The notes under the pieces are model-generated. The model searched no databases. It worked only from the letters and a program-made list of their open reading frames with translations, and was not told the DNA's origin. This document shows positions 34,545 through 41,846 of a stretch of 47,068 nucleotides of DNA, one piece after another. The stretch lies in the NCBI GenBank assembly GCA_022822865.1, contig JAJDYJ010000015.1, forward strand, positions 1 to 47,068, in the 5' to 3' direction. Position 1 is the stretch's first letter. Every line of letters begins with the position of its first letter. Both the position numbers and the translations under genes were made by a program. This stretch comes from Pseudomonadales bacterium (lineage in GTDB: Bacteria > Pseudomonadota > Gammaproteobacteria > Pseudomonadales > Pseudohongiellaceae).

Positions 34545-35531
34545 ATGAGCGATTCACATCCCTTGAGAGTGCTATTCGTCATTCTTGCCATTTTCGCGGC
34601 CGGCGCGGCGGCCGCGCAGTCGGCGCCTCCCGAATCTCCTCCCGCCGATTGGGGACCCGTTTCCATCAATCTGGAGGAGATCGAGTATCCCTATCCGGTC
34701 AGTTACATGGACTTTCGGGTTTACAACCAGAACGCCCGGCTCGCCTACATGGATGTTGCGCCCAGCGGACCCGCCAACGGACGCACGGTAATCTTTCATC
34801 ACGGCGGCCTCTATTACGGCTGGTATTGGGAGAAACAGATCGCGGCGCTGAGCGAGGCGGGCTACCGGGTAATCGCCAAGGACCGTCTCGGCTGGGGGAA
34901 ATCTTCCAAACCGGTCATTCCGTACAGCATCAACCTGTGGGCTTCGAACACCGCGCGCCTGATGGATCATCTCGGCATCGAACAGGCGGCGGTCGTCGGC
35001 CATTCCATCGGCGGGCAGATGGTGACCCGGTTCGCCTTCCTGTACCCGGAACGCGCCACGCACGTGGTAACCGTCAACCAGGTCGGTCTCACCGACCGCC
35101 GCAAGGGCCGCGGCTTTCAACCGCTTTCCGGTGAAGTCGATGTCAATCCGGACATGGACGAAGTCTACGCCGGCCTGCTGCGCTGGGCGGAAGAGAACTA
35201 TGTCAACTGGCAGCCGGAGTTCGCCGAGCACATGCGCATCCGTTACGGAAACCGGCTGAGCGGCGACTGGCCGCGCATGGCCTATGTAAGCCGATTGACA
35301 GGCCAGATGCGCGGCATGGACACCGTCGTCAACGACTGGCAGCACATCGAAACAAAGACCCTGATCCTGGGCGGAGCGGAGGATTACCCGACCTATGCCG
35401 AAGAAGCGCGCCACGCCGCTGAAATTTTCCCTAACGGCGAGGTAGTCAACATCCCGGGTATCGGCCACAACCCGCATGAGGAAGTTCCAGAGATCGTGAA
35501 CGCCGAACTGATTCGATTCCTGGGTTCCTGA
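34545..35531 (+). CDS. Exported alpha/beta hydrolase
   Basis: A 328-residue alpha/beta hydrolase. A signal peptide (LFVILAIFAAGAAAAQ) precedes the domain. The oxyanion segment is VIFHHGGLYYGWYWEKQIAAL, the nucleophile is S154 in VVGHSIGGQMV, the aspartate is probably in LILGGAEDYPTY near 280, and the catalytic histidine is in NIPGIGHNPHEE near 310. The enzyme is of the hydrolytic haloalkane/epoxide/ester type; its substrate is unknown. It starts 19 bases after the GlcG-like gene. Confidence 0.85.
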   Translation: MSDSHPLRVLFVILAIFAAGAAAAQSAPPESPPADWGPVSINLEEIEYPYPVSYMDFRVYNQNARLAYMDVAPSGPANGRTVIFHHGGLYYGWYWEKQIAALSEAGYRVIAKDRLGWGKSSKPVIPYSINLWASNTARLMDHLGIEQAAVVGHSIGGQMVTRFAFLYPERATHVVTVNQVGLTDRRKGRGFQPLSGEVDVNPDMDEVYAGLLRWAEENYVNWQPEFAEHMRIRYGNRLSGDWPRMAYVSRLTGQMRGMDTVVNDWQHIETKTLILGGAEDYPTYAEEARHAAEIFPNGEVVNIPGIGHNPHEEVPEIVNAELIRFLGS

Positions 35532-35534
35532 AAC

Positions 35535-36512
35535 ATGAAAGCAGTGCGAGTGAACGAATTCGGCGGGCCCGAAGTCCTGTCCGTCGAAGAACTGGAAGTG
35601 CCCTCCCCAGCCGATCATGAAGTACTGGTCAAGATCGAAGCGGCCGGCCTGAATTACATCGACACGTATCAGCGCTCGGGCCTGTACCAGATCCCCCTGC
35701 CCACGACGCTCGGCATGGAAGGCGCCGGCAGCGTGGTGGCGGCCGGACCCGACGTCAAGAGCCTGAAACCGGGAGACCGGGTTGCGTTCACCAATGTCAT
35801 GGGCGCCTACGCCGATTACGTCAAGGCTCCGGAAGATCGGCTCGTGCCGATTCCGGACGGGGTTTCCTTCGACGAAGGCGCGGCCGCCATGCTGCAAGGC
35901 TGCACCGCGCACTATCTGAGCCAGTCCACTTACAAGCTGGGCAAGAGCGACCGCTGCCTGATTCACGCCGCCGCGGGCGGCGTCGGCCTGCTGCTGATCC
36001 AGATGGCCAAGAACGCGGGCGCTTTCGTCATCGGCACCTGTTCCACCGAAGCCAAGGCCGAACTCGCCACGGCCGCCGGCGCCGATGAGGTCGTTCTCTA
36101 TTCGAAGCAGGACTTCAAGACCGAAGTGAAACGCATCACCGGCGGCGAAGGCGTGACCGTCGCCTACGATTCGGTCGGCAAGGCCACCTTCGAGGACAGC
36201 ATCGACTGCCTCAGCAAGCGCGGTTACATGGTGCTCTACGGCAATGCCAGCGGACCGGTCACTGAGTTCAATCCGGCCAGCCTCGCGGCCAGGGGCTCGC
36301 TGTTCCTGACGCGTCCCGCCCTGTTCGACTACATACTGGACCGCGCAGAACTCGTGGCGCGCAGCGGCGATGTCTTCAACTGGATACGCGAAGGCCGCCT
36401 GCGCTTGCGCATGGAGCATTTCTTCCCGCTATCTGAAGCCCGCGCCTCCCACGAAGCGCTAGAAGGACGACGCACCACGGGCAAGGTGCTGCTCAAGCCG
36501 GAAGGAACCTGA
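35535..36512 (+). CDS. qor: NADPH:quinone oxidoreductase, zeta-crystallin type
   Basis: A 325-residue medium-chain dehydrogenase/reductase without the zinc-binding cysteines. Family features are clear: MKAVRVNEFGGPEVLSVEELEVP, GLNYIDTYQRSGLYQIPLPTTLGMEGAG, AAAMLQGCTAHYL, the NADPH-binding HAAAGGVGLLLIQMAK near residue 150, and the C-terminal LEGRRTTGKVLLKPEG. The enzyme reduces quinones one electron at a time with NADPH. It starts only three bases after the hydrolase stop and is translationally coupled. Confidence 0.92.
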   Translation: MKAVRVNEFGGPEVLSVEELEVPSPADHEVLVKIEAAGLNYIDTYQRSGLYQIPLPTTLGMEGAGSVVAAGPDVKSLKPGDRVAFTNVMGAYADYVKAPEDRLVPIPDGVSFDEGAAAMLQGCTAHYLSQSTYKLGKSDRCLIHAAAGGVGLLLIQMAKNAGAFVIGTCSTEAKAELATAAGADEVVLYSKQDFKTEVKRITGGEGVTVAYDSVGKATFEDSIDCLSKRGYMVLYGNASGPVTEFNPASLAARGSLFLTRPALFDYILDRAELVARSGDVFNWIREGRLRLRMEHFFPLSEARASHEALEGRRTTGKVLLKPEGT

Positions 36513-36576
36513 TTCCGCACCGCTCGACCGGTTCGGCAACGAACAGAAATCCCACTCAACCAATGAGGAACTCTTC

Positions 36577-37455
36577 ATGAAAACCAGCAAAATCCTGCTC
36601 GCCGCCTGCGCCATGCTGTTCGCCGGCAGCCTGGCCGCCCAGTCCATCGACCTCGGCCGCGGCGAACTGCCCGTCACCGTGCCTGAAGGCTACGACGACG
36701 GCACGCCGGCGCCGCTGGTCGTGCTGTTGCACGGATACACCTCGAGCGGCGCCAACCAGGACACCTACATGGGTTTCAGCGAACTCGCCGACAGCTACGG
36801 CTTCCTGTTCGTGGCCCCGGACGGCACGCGCGAGTCGGGCGGCGACCAGAACCGCTTCTGGAACGCCAGCGACGCCTGCTGCAATTTCTATGAATCCGAA
36901 GTCGACGACGCCGGCTATATCGCCTCGATCATCGAAGAGATGAAGTCCGAATACAGCGTCGACGAGGACCGGGTCTACCTGATCGGCCATTCCAACGGCG
37001 GCTTCATGAGCTTCCGCATGGCCTACGAGCATTCGGACACGATCGCCGCCATGGTCAGCCTGGCCGGCGCCAACCACATGGAAATGCGCGAAGCGCCGCC
37101 CAACGGCGTGCACATCCTGCAGATCCACGGCACCGCCGATTCGGTAATCATCTACGGCGGCGGCGACATCCAGGACGTCCGCTACCCAGGCGCACTCGGC
37201 ACCGTGCGGCGCTGGGCAACCTACAACGGCTGCTCGATGGAAGGCGCCGGGCGCGAGTTGCGCGACCTCGACGCCAGCCTGCCCGGCCACGAATCCGGCA
37301 CCTATCTGTTCGAAGCCGGCTGCCGCCCCGGCGGTTCGTCCGAATTGTGGACCATCCCGGCCGGCGCCCATTCGCCAATCCTGTCCGACACCTTCGCCGA
37401 ACAGGTAATCGAATGGCTGCTGGCGCACCCCAAAACCCGAGGCGAAAGCGGCTAG
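36577..37455 (+). CDS. LpqC/PHB-depolymerase-like exported esterase
   Basis: A 292-residue secreted esterase of the COG3509 type. A signal peptide (ILLAACAMLFAGSLAAQ) is followed by VVLLHGYTSSGANQDTYMGFSELADSYGFLFVAPDGT, the nucleophile S139 in GHSNGGFMSF, an ILQIHGTADSVIIYGG segment with the acid residue near 190, and the terminal PAGAHSPILSD with the catalytic histidine. The cysteine pair (C101, C102) near DACCNF is typical of the group. It could act on polyhydroxyalkanoate, acetylated sugar or feruloyl esters. The gene follows qor by 64 bases and ends before a likely terminator. Confidence 0.87.
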   Translation: MKTSKILLAACAMLFAGSLAAQSIDLGRGELPVTVPEGYDDGTPAPLVVLLHGYTSSGANQDTYMGFSELADSYGFLFVAPDGTRESGGDQNRFWNASDACCNFYESEVDDAGYIASIIEEMKSEYSVDEDRVYLIGHSNGGFMSFRMAYEHSDTIAAMVSLAGANHMEMREAPPNGVHILQIHGTADSVIIYGGGDIQDVRYPGALGTVRRWATYNGCSMEGAGRELRDLDASLPGHESGTYLFEAGCRPGGSSELWTIPAGAHSPILSDTFAEQVIEWLLAHPKTRGESG

Positions 37456-37467
37456 ATCAGTTCTTCG

Positions 37468-37510
37468 CGGGCCGGCTCGTCCTGGCGAAGGGCTGGCCCG
37501 TTTCAATTCT
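37468..37510 (+). terminator. Hairpin followed by a T-rich stretch
   Basis: CGGGCCGGC (37468-37476) can pair with GCTGGCCCG (37492-37500), a nine-base stem with one G-U pair and a 15-base loop. The T-rich stretch TTTCAATTCTT follows. It lies just after the esterase stop and before the lipoprotein gene, where termination is expected. The T tract is imperfect. Confidence 0.5.
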
Positions 37511-37525
37511 TGCCGGGAGTTGTCC

Positions 37526-38476
37526 ATGTGGAGGCGCCAAAGTCTGAATTGTCTGTTTCCAGTGGCCGCGTTGGCTTTTCTGGCATCTTGTGGCGCTGAA
37601 GACGACAATGGCTATCGGCTGGAAGTTTCACATCGGGTTGATTTCGAGCCTATCGGAGAAATGAGCGGCATTGTTCGCAACCCGCTTGATGGGTCTTTCT
37701 GGGTACATAACGACAGTGGAGATGAACCACGGCTGTTTGCTTTGGACGCCGAGGGTAGAGTGCAGATTCCCGAAAACCTTGGCGACGACTTCCACGGCGA
37801 AGAAGCGGAAACAGGCAAGGAACCGTGGCCCGGAGTGTTCATTGAGAATGCGGCCAACCAGGACTGGGAAGATGTCACCAGCGACGGAGTAAACCTGTAC
37901 ATCGCTGACATGGGCAATAACCGCAATGCCCGACGCGACTTGGGAATCTATGTCGTGCCTTGGGAGTCGCTAAGCGATACTCAAACCGCAAACGCAGTCC
38001 GCTTTATCCCTGTGTACTATCCCGAGCAGGCCGACTTCCCCCCGCAGGAGCGGCATTTTGACAGCGAGAGCCTGTTCTTTGCTGACGGCAGCCTGTATGC
38101 AATCACCAAGCATCGGGAGTCCTTTCCCAACCAGCGGATGCAACCGGGCGCCAACCTCTACCGGCTGGACTCTCAATCCGAATCCGAATCGGAATCGAAC
38201 GCCCTGACCCTGATCGACAGTCACCCCGAACTAACCGCGGCAACCGCCGCCGAGTTGTCGCCGGACGGCAATACCCTTGCGGTGCTGTCCTATACCGCAG
38301 TATGGCTTTTCGAGCAGCCCGCGGAAGGCGATGCCTGGCTATCGGCTCCTTCCCGCCGGTTGCCGCTAGACGTTGACGCTGCCCGACAGGTCGAAGCCAT
38401 AGCTTGGCTCGACTCGGAAACCCTGATCGTAACCAACGAGCAACGAGACTGGTTCGAGGTTGAGGCGACGAATTGA
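37526..38476 (+). CDS. Lipoprotein with a propeller-like body, unknown function
   Basis: A 316-residue lipoprotein from the ATG at 37526 (GGGAG just upstream). The signal sequence ends in the lipobox LASC with Cys22, followed by an acidic stretch. The body shows repeated strand segments (GIVRNPLDGSFWVHNDSGDEPRLFALDAEGR, DWEDVTSDGVNLYIADMGNNRNARRDLGIYVVPWE, ESLFFADGSLYAITKHRES and LSPDGNTLAVLSYTAVWLFEQP) that suggest a beta-propeller. A Ser-Glu repeat coded by six-base units (about 38168-38200) could vary by slippage. I do not recognise a specific family. It would face the periplasm or cell surface. Confidence 0.75.
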   Translation: MWRRQSLNCLFPVAALAFLASCGAEDDNGYRLEVSHRVDFEPIGEMSGIVRNPLDGSFWVHNDSGDEPRLFALDAEGRVQIPENLGDDFHGEEAETGKEPWPGVFIENAANQDWEDVTSDGVNLYIADMGNNRNARRDLGIYVVPWESLSDTQTANAVRFIPVYYPEQADFPPQERHFDSESLFFADGSLYAITKHRESFPNQRMQPGANLYRLDSQSESESESNALTLIDSHPELTAATAAELSPDGNTLAVLSYTAVWLFEQPAEGDAWLSAPSRRLPLDVDAARQVEAIAWLDSETLIVTNEQRDWFEVEATN

Positions 38477-38500
38477 CCAATCTGTAGTTAGTTGAATTTA

Positions 38501-38785
38501 TTAAATATTTTCTGGATCTTGTTGGCCGTAGATTCGCATGATTTCAACAAAGCCCGTTTTTTCGCGGTAAAAAATAGAGTGCTTACGGAACACGCTTCGA
38601 CGGTAGCCCGCGCGGATTTCATCAACAGCGGGATATTGTCTTGGGGTGTCAGCGATAAGCTGACACTGTGCTAGAAGTTCAAAATAGAATTTATCGGCCT
38701 GAACCACCCCAAAGCGCTCCAGGCCGAATAGCCAAATTTTGTTTAGGTCGTTGTCGGCTTCAGGCGATAATTCATAGCTGCCCAT
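38501..38785 (-). CDS. parE: RelE/ParE-family toxin
   Basis: A 94-residue ParE-type protein: YELSPEADNDLNKIWLFGLERFG at the start, AQCQLIADTPRQYPAVDEIRAGYRRSVFRKHSIFYREKTGFVEIMRIYGQQD in the body. The RRSVFRKHSIFYR and MRIYGQQD segments are the usual RelE/ParE core. ParE toxins poison gyrase, whereas RelE types cut mRNA; the sequence fits ParE better. Overlaps the antitoxin gene by 14 bases. Confidence 0.88.
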   Translation of the reverse strand: MGSYELSPEADNDLNKIWLFGLERFGVVQADKFYFELLAQCQLIADTPRQYPAVDEIRAGYRRSVFRKHSIFYREKTGFVEIMRIYGQQDPENI

Positions 38786-39026
38786 TTCGCCGCGCTTTCT
38801 CTTTGAAATCTTCTAGCCGTTCCTCCGGGGTTTTCTCACTATAGCCATATTTCTCTATGCCCCGCTCGGCCTGTATCAATCCAGCGCGTATTTCTTCGTG
38901 TCGTCTGGCTTGGCGTATAAGGTCGTTAACGACTTCGCTTTTGTTCGCGAACTCGCCACGGTCAACTTGACGTCTTAGCCATACGTCATTGGGCTCTCTG
39001 AGGGTAATCGTTTGACGGGTCGCCAT
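38772..39026 (-). CDS. parD: ParD-like antitoxin
   Basis: An 84-residue protein starting at the ATG at 39026, chosen because GGAGGGCGGAG lies upstream and the longer frame (to 39323) runs into an unrelated gene fragment. The segment RQTITLREPNDVWLRRQVDRGEFANKSEVVNDLIRQARRHEE is a ribbon-helix-helix DNA-binding domain, and the charged C-terminal region would bind the ParE toxin. The pair is a type II addiction module on the edge of the right-hand island. Confidence 0.88.
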   Translation of the reverse strand: MATRQTITLREPNDVWLRRQVDRGEFANKSEVVNDLIRQARRHEEIRAGLIQAERGIEKYGYSEKTPEERLEDFKEKARRNGQL

Positions 39027-39051
39027 TCTCCGCCCTCCTGTCACTGTGCTT

Positions 39052-39082
39052 CTGGTGCAATAATACACCTGTTTTACACCAG
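39052..39082 (-). promoter_or_regulatory. Inverted repeat and -10 box before parD
   Basis: CTGGTG (39052-39057) and CACCAG (39077-39082) flank the likely -10 box TATTAT of the minus strand (39060-39065). The position, about 25 bases before the parD ATG, fits an autoregulated toxin-antitoxin promoter. Only six-base arms, and no clear -35 box. Confidence 0.45.
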
Positions 39083-39090
39083 AGTGCAGG

Positions 39091-39356
39091 AGAAGCAAAC
39101 CCGCGTAGGCGAACAGAAGAGACTGGCCAAAGAGCAGCACCTGCCCTGAAACGATAGTCAGCACGCAGACGTACATCGGGTTCCTCACGAACTGGTAGAG
39201 GCCGGACGCGACGAGTACTTCTGTCTGTAGCACCGGCGCCGGCGTGCCACGCCCCTCAAGAGCGAAGCGGGCGAAACAATCCAACAGGCAGGCCAGACCC
39301 GCGACGACCGTCCTCACGCCCACTACCCGCTCGCCTGACAGACCGAACGGTGGCGG
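39091..39356 (-). pseudogene. Internal fragment of an isoprenylcysteine-methyltransferase-like gene (duplicate of 43817-44347)
   Basis: This stretch codes on the minus strand for VVGVRTVVAGLACLLDCF, FALEGRGTPAP, LVASGLYQFVRNPMYVCV and LLFAYAGLLLL, nearly the same as the intact methyltransferase at 43817-44347. DNA similarity starts and stops abruptly: at about 39356, right at the stop of the next gene, and at about 39091, before parD. Both ends of the protein are missing and it has no start codon of its own, so it is non-functional. The copies have clearly diverged, so the duplication is not recent. The fragment happens to be in frame with parD, giving a misleading long frame to 39323. Confidence 0.85.
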
Positions 39357-40718
39357 CTAATCACGCCTATCGGGCCGGACCACGTTGCAGGGCATTTGCA
39401 GCAGATCCAAGTTTGTGTCCCACCCCGCCCACAAGATCGCACCTCCTATCAATGACCGAATCCGCGGTTCCGCGCACTTTTCGACGGAATCAGGCGGACG
39501 ATTTGCAAGCTCTCGACAAGCGTGCAAGGCATCGTCAGCGTGGCATTCTGCATCTTCCGACCCCAGTGCCTTGGCTTGGCCGGTGACGAACGCTTCCCAA
39601 AGGAAGAGCCCAGAGCGATCACTTTCAAACTCCGACCAGTCCAAGTGCACCGACGGTAGCGGTTTTCCCCGTTGGCTCATTCGAGTTCCAATCTCGTCAA
39701 GAATCCACGCGACCTGGGTGATGCCGGTTGCGAGCGCGGCGGCTCCCGCTGCGGCTGACCAAGGACGGTTTCCATCTATAGGACGGCCTTTAGTGAGGCA
39801 TTGCGGTTTCTTGGAAACCGGTGCCCAGAGCGGGCATTCGAAACCAAGCGCGACTTTCCGCCCTTCTGCCAGAGTAGAAACGATGTCATCAACCAAGGCA
39901 ACCATACAGTTGTCCATATGGGATTGTGTTCCAACCAGACGCGCCCATCCAAAGTTGTTCTTCACGACAGACCCTATGTCAGCGCAGTAGATTGTGAGTT
40001 CCTCAGCCACATCATTGAGAGTGCGTCCATCTCGCTTTTCACTCTCAAAAATTAGTTCTGAATCCAAATTAAGTTTGAATTCTTCTGCCTGATCGCGTTT
40101 TCGCAATTTTTGAAGGTACACTCTATCCTGAGCATCAATTACTGCTCCAACTTCTTCTTTTTTCCAAATTCCGAAAAGACAAACCTCTGAATCTCCGTAA
40201 TCGGCACAAGTTACTACCAACAATTCGAATTCAGCAGCCGGACTGATAGTGACATACCGTGACTCAAGATTTTCGGAATTGATCCATTTGAATTTTACTT
40301 GTACGGATCTGCCGCGAATCCAGCCATCCATGTCCTTCATGCTCTTTCTAAGTTTGGACATCTTTAGATAATCTTCACAAAAACTTTCGCCTAGATACCC
40401 CTCAGGACCATCATATTCCTTTGTAAGATTATCAATCTGTGTACAATATTCGAGAACCTTTTTCCTATCTGTGTTCATTACGACTTCAACCTCGTAGTCT
40501 GGGACGTAGTCTGGAAATGCTTCATAAAACTCGGAAATACGACCAGTTTTATGCATGTGCTCTTCAACTTTTTCGATATTTGCAGTCAGAAAATCTTTCA
40601 TGTCGCTATTTTTGGCCCATGCCCGTATACGCGATTCATATGCCGACATTAACAATTGTTCCCGTGCAGTCATAAAATTTGAGTTCTCATATTGTGGCCA
40701 ATAACCGTCAAATATCAA
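39357..40718 (-). CDS. Two-domain protein with restriction-endonuclease-like N-terminus, unknown function
   Basis: A protein of 453 residues from a TTG at 40718 (or 438 from the ATG at 40673) that I cannot assign to a named family. The N-terminal half (to about 245) is charged, rich in Lys and Glu, and has DGWIRGRSVQVKFKW near 131-145 followed by EFELLVVTCADYGDSEVCLFGIW, a pattern like the Q-x-K strand of PD-(D/E)xK nucleases. The C-terminal half (about 250-450) has DDIVSTLAEGRKVALGFECPLWAPV, then GRPIDGNRPWSAAAGAAALATGITQVAWIL, resembling the RNase-H-like DUF429 type. The DNA of the first half has 25 of 60 G/C at 40081; the second half has 36 of 60 at 39541. The break lies near 39990, at the domain border. 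Possibly a defence gene. The function is not shown. Confidence 0.7.
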   Translation of the reverse strand: MIFDGYWPQYENSNFMTAREQLLMSAYESRIRAWAKNSDMKDFLTANIEKVEEHMHKTGRISEFYEAFPDYVPDYEVEVVMNTDRKKVLEYCTQIDNLTKEYDGPEGYLGESFCEDYLKMSKLRKSMKDMDGWIRGRSVQVKFKWINSENLESRYVTISPAAEFELLVVTCADYGDSEVCLFGIWKKEEVGAVIDAQDRVYLQKLRKRDQAEEFKLNLDSELIFESEKRDGRTLNDVAEELTIYCADIGSVVKNNFGWARLVGTQSHMDNCMVALVDDIVSTLAEGRKVALGFECPLWAPVSKKPQCLTKGRPIDGNRPWSAAAGAAALATGITQVAWILDEIGTRMSQRGKPLPSVHLDWSEFESDRSGLFLWEAFVTGQAKALGSEDAECHADDALHACRELANRPPDSVEKCAEPRIRSLIGGAILWAGWDTNLDLLQMPCNVVRPDRRD

Positions 40719-40728
40719 TGGCTCTTAC

Positions 40729-40758
40729 TGTGGGGACCGCTTGGTGGCGGTCCCCACA
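40729..40758. repeat. Perfect 12-base hairpin between two genes
   Basis: TGTGGGGACCGC (40729-40740) and GCGGTCCCCACA (40747-40758) are exact complements separated by six bases. The hairpin lies between the ARPP-1 stop (40770) and the start of the two-domain protein (40718). No T-run follows on either strand, so it is not a standard terminator. It could act as a transcript stabiliser, an attenuator or a scar of a mobile element. Confidence 0.75.
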
Positions 40759-40769
40759 GATTGAGATTC

Positions 40770-41759
40770 CTACGCTAGGCTGCGGCGGCGCATTGACGCC
40801 CGCTGCATTCGGCCGCGTGAATCAAGTTCTTCCCCGGAGTTATCCGGCAACTTGAACACACATAAGTGGACCACCCGTTCCCGGTGGACGAGCGCTCCCC
40901 CGCCGAGGGCGTTGCCTTGCAGGCGATGATCCTCGCCTTCTCCCACTGCGGGAAATCGTTCTACGGTCGCGTTTGAAGTATCGTTCAGGAAGTCCTTCGT
41001 CTCCTCGGCTGAAACCTCCTTTTCTTCCATTTCACTGTCAATCGCATCCAATGCGAAGCTCTCGACCAGCTTCGGAAAAATCTTCGGTAACGTCATCGGA
41101 CTATCGAAAATATCGAATCCAAGAATCTGCCCGTTTATCGCGAACATGGCTCCCGATTGGCCGTCCACGGTATGGAAAGCCTTCAGAAACTCTTCCAGGC
41201 TCGTTCTATGCGTGTCATACATCGCAGCGGCCGCTTCCGTTTCCGAACGGGCTTTCAGGCGATCGGCCTTTTCGGATATGTCGCGCCAGACTTCATCCTG
41301 ATCGCTCCACCTCGTGCCGACTGTACGCAAGGATTCATTGACCTGGACAGCCTTTCTGGCTCTTCCCGACGCATAGTGCGTGCGTCTGGCGCTGGCAAAT
41401 TCCCTTGAGTCGGACCGCCAGCGCCCCGCTTCCACGCAGGACACGGGAATCACGATAGTCTTGTTCGCAGCCGCCAGAACCGTCAGATTCAGGATGCGAT
41501 TCTGTTTCGCGCCGACCAACTCCTCGCCATCCAGCAACAGGACTGGCCGGTTGCCTTCATTGATGAACTTGAGTTCCGGAACGCTTCCCGAATCGGAAAC
41601 TTCCGTAACCCGGGCGTTTCCGGAGGAAATCGCATCGTCAAGCAATCGATATTCCGGTTCGTCCGGCCCCTTGGCCAGCAAGGGAATCATCGTCAGATTG
41701 CGATGCTTCTGGGGCTCCCCTAGGGAAATTTCAGATACTCTTTCGGCCACAGTGGACAT
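40770..41759 (-). CDS. ARPP-1-domain protein (DUF6569 type)
   Basis: A 329-residue protein starting at the ATG at 41759 (GGAGG eight bases upstream). It matches the ARPP-1 domain (ARG and rhodanese-phosphatase-associated) pattern: LTMIPLLAKGPDEPEYRLLDDAISSGNARVTEVSDSGSVPELKFINEGNRPVLLLDGEELVGAKQNRILNLTVLAAANKTIVIPVSCVEAGRW in the first 120 residues, then a charged helical stretch and HTVDGQSGAMFAINGQILGFDIFDSPMTLPKIFPKLVESFALDAI. The family was described in prokaryotic conflict-system contexts and its biochemical role is not established. It is the gene after a WYL regulator and upstream of the two-domain protein. Confidence 0.8.
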   Translation of the reverse strand: MSTVAERVSEISLGEPQKHRNLTMIPLLAKGPDEPEYRLLDDAISSGNARVTEVSDSGSVPELKFINEGNRPVLLLDGEELVGAKQNRILNLTVLAAANKTIVIPVSCVEAGRWRSDSREFASARRTHYASGRARKAVQVNESLRTVGTRWSDQDEVWRDISEKADRLKARSETEAAAAMYDTHRTSLEEFLKAFHTVDGQSGAMFAINGQILGFDIFDSPMTLPKIFPKLVESFALDAIDSEMEEKEVSAEETKDFLNDTSNATVERFPAVGEGEDHRLQGNALGGGALVHRERVVHLCVFKLPDNSGEELDSRGRMQRASMRRRSLA

Positions 41760-41776
41760 GAGAACCTCCAACACTC

Positions 41777-41808
41777 GATCGAAAAAATAAAGATCTCAAT
41801 TTTCGATC
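41777..41808. promoter_or_regulatory. Inverted repeat in the WYL-ARPP-1 gap
   Basis: GATCGAAAA (41777-41785) and TTTTCGATC (41800-41808) are exact complements with a 14-base spacer that contains AGATCT. It lies 18 bases before the ARPP-1 ATG, between it and the stop of the WYL gene. Spacing and position suggest a dimer-binding operator, possibly for the WYL regulator, although a transcript hairpin is also possible. Confidence 0.55.
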
Positions 41809-41846
41809 AGTCGGTGGCTCACCAGATGAGGCACTGATCTGAATGT

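Noticed and set aside
34572-36419. A 615-codon open frame on the minus strand
   Set aside because: It mirrors the alpha/beta hydrolase and qor genes, which have clear motifs on the plus strand.
39029-39323. In-frame fusion of a methyltransferase fragment to ParD
   Set aside because: The fragment lacks both ends of the family and has no ribosome-binding site; parD has its own strong site at 39026, so the fusion is accidental.
40729-40758. Intrinsic terminator
   Set aside because: The stem is strong, but neither strand has a T run right after it.
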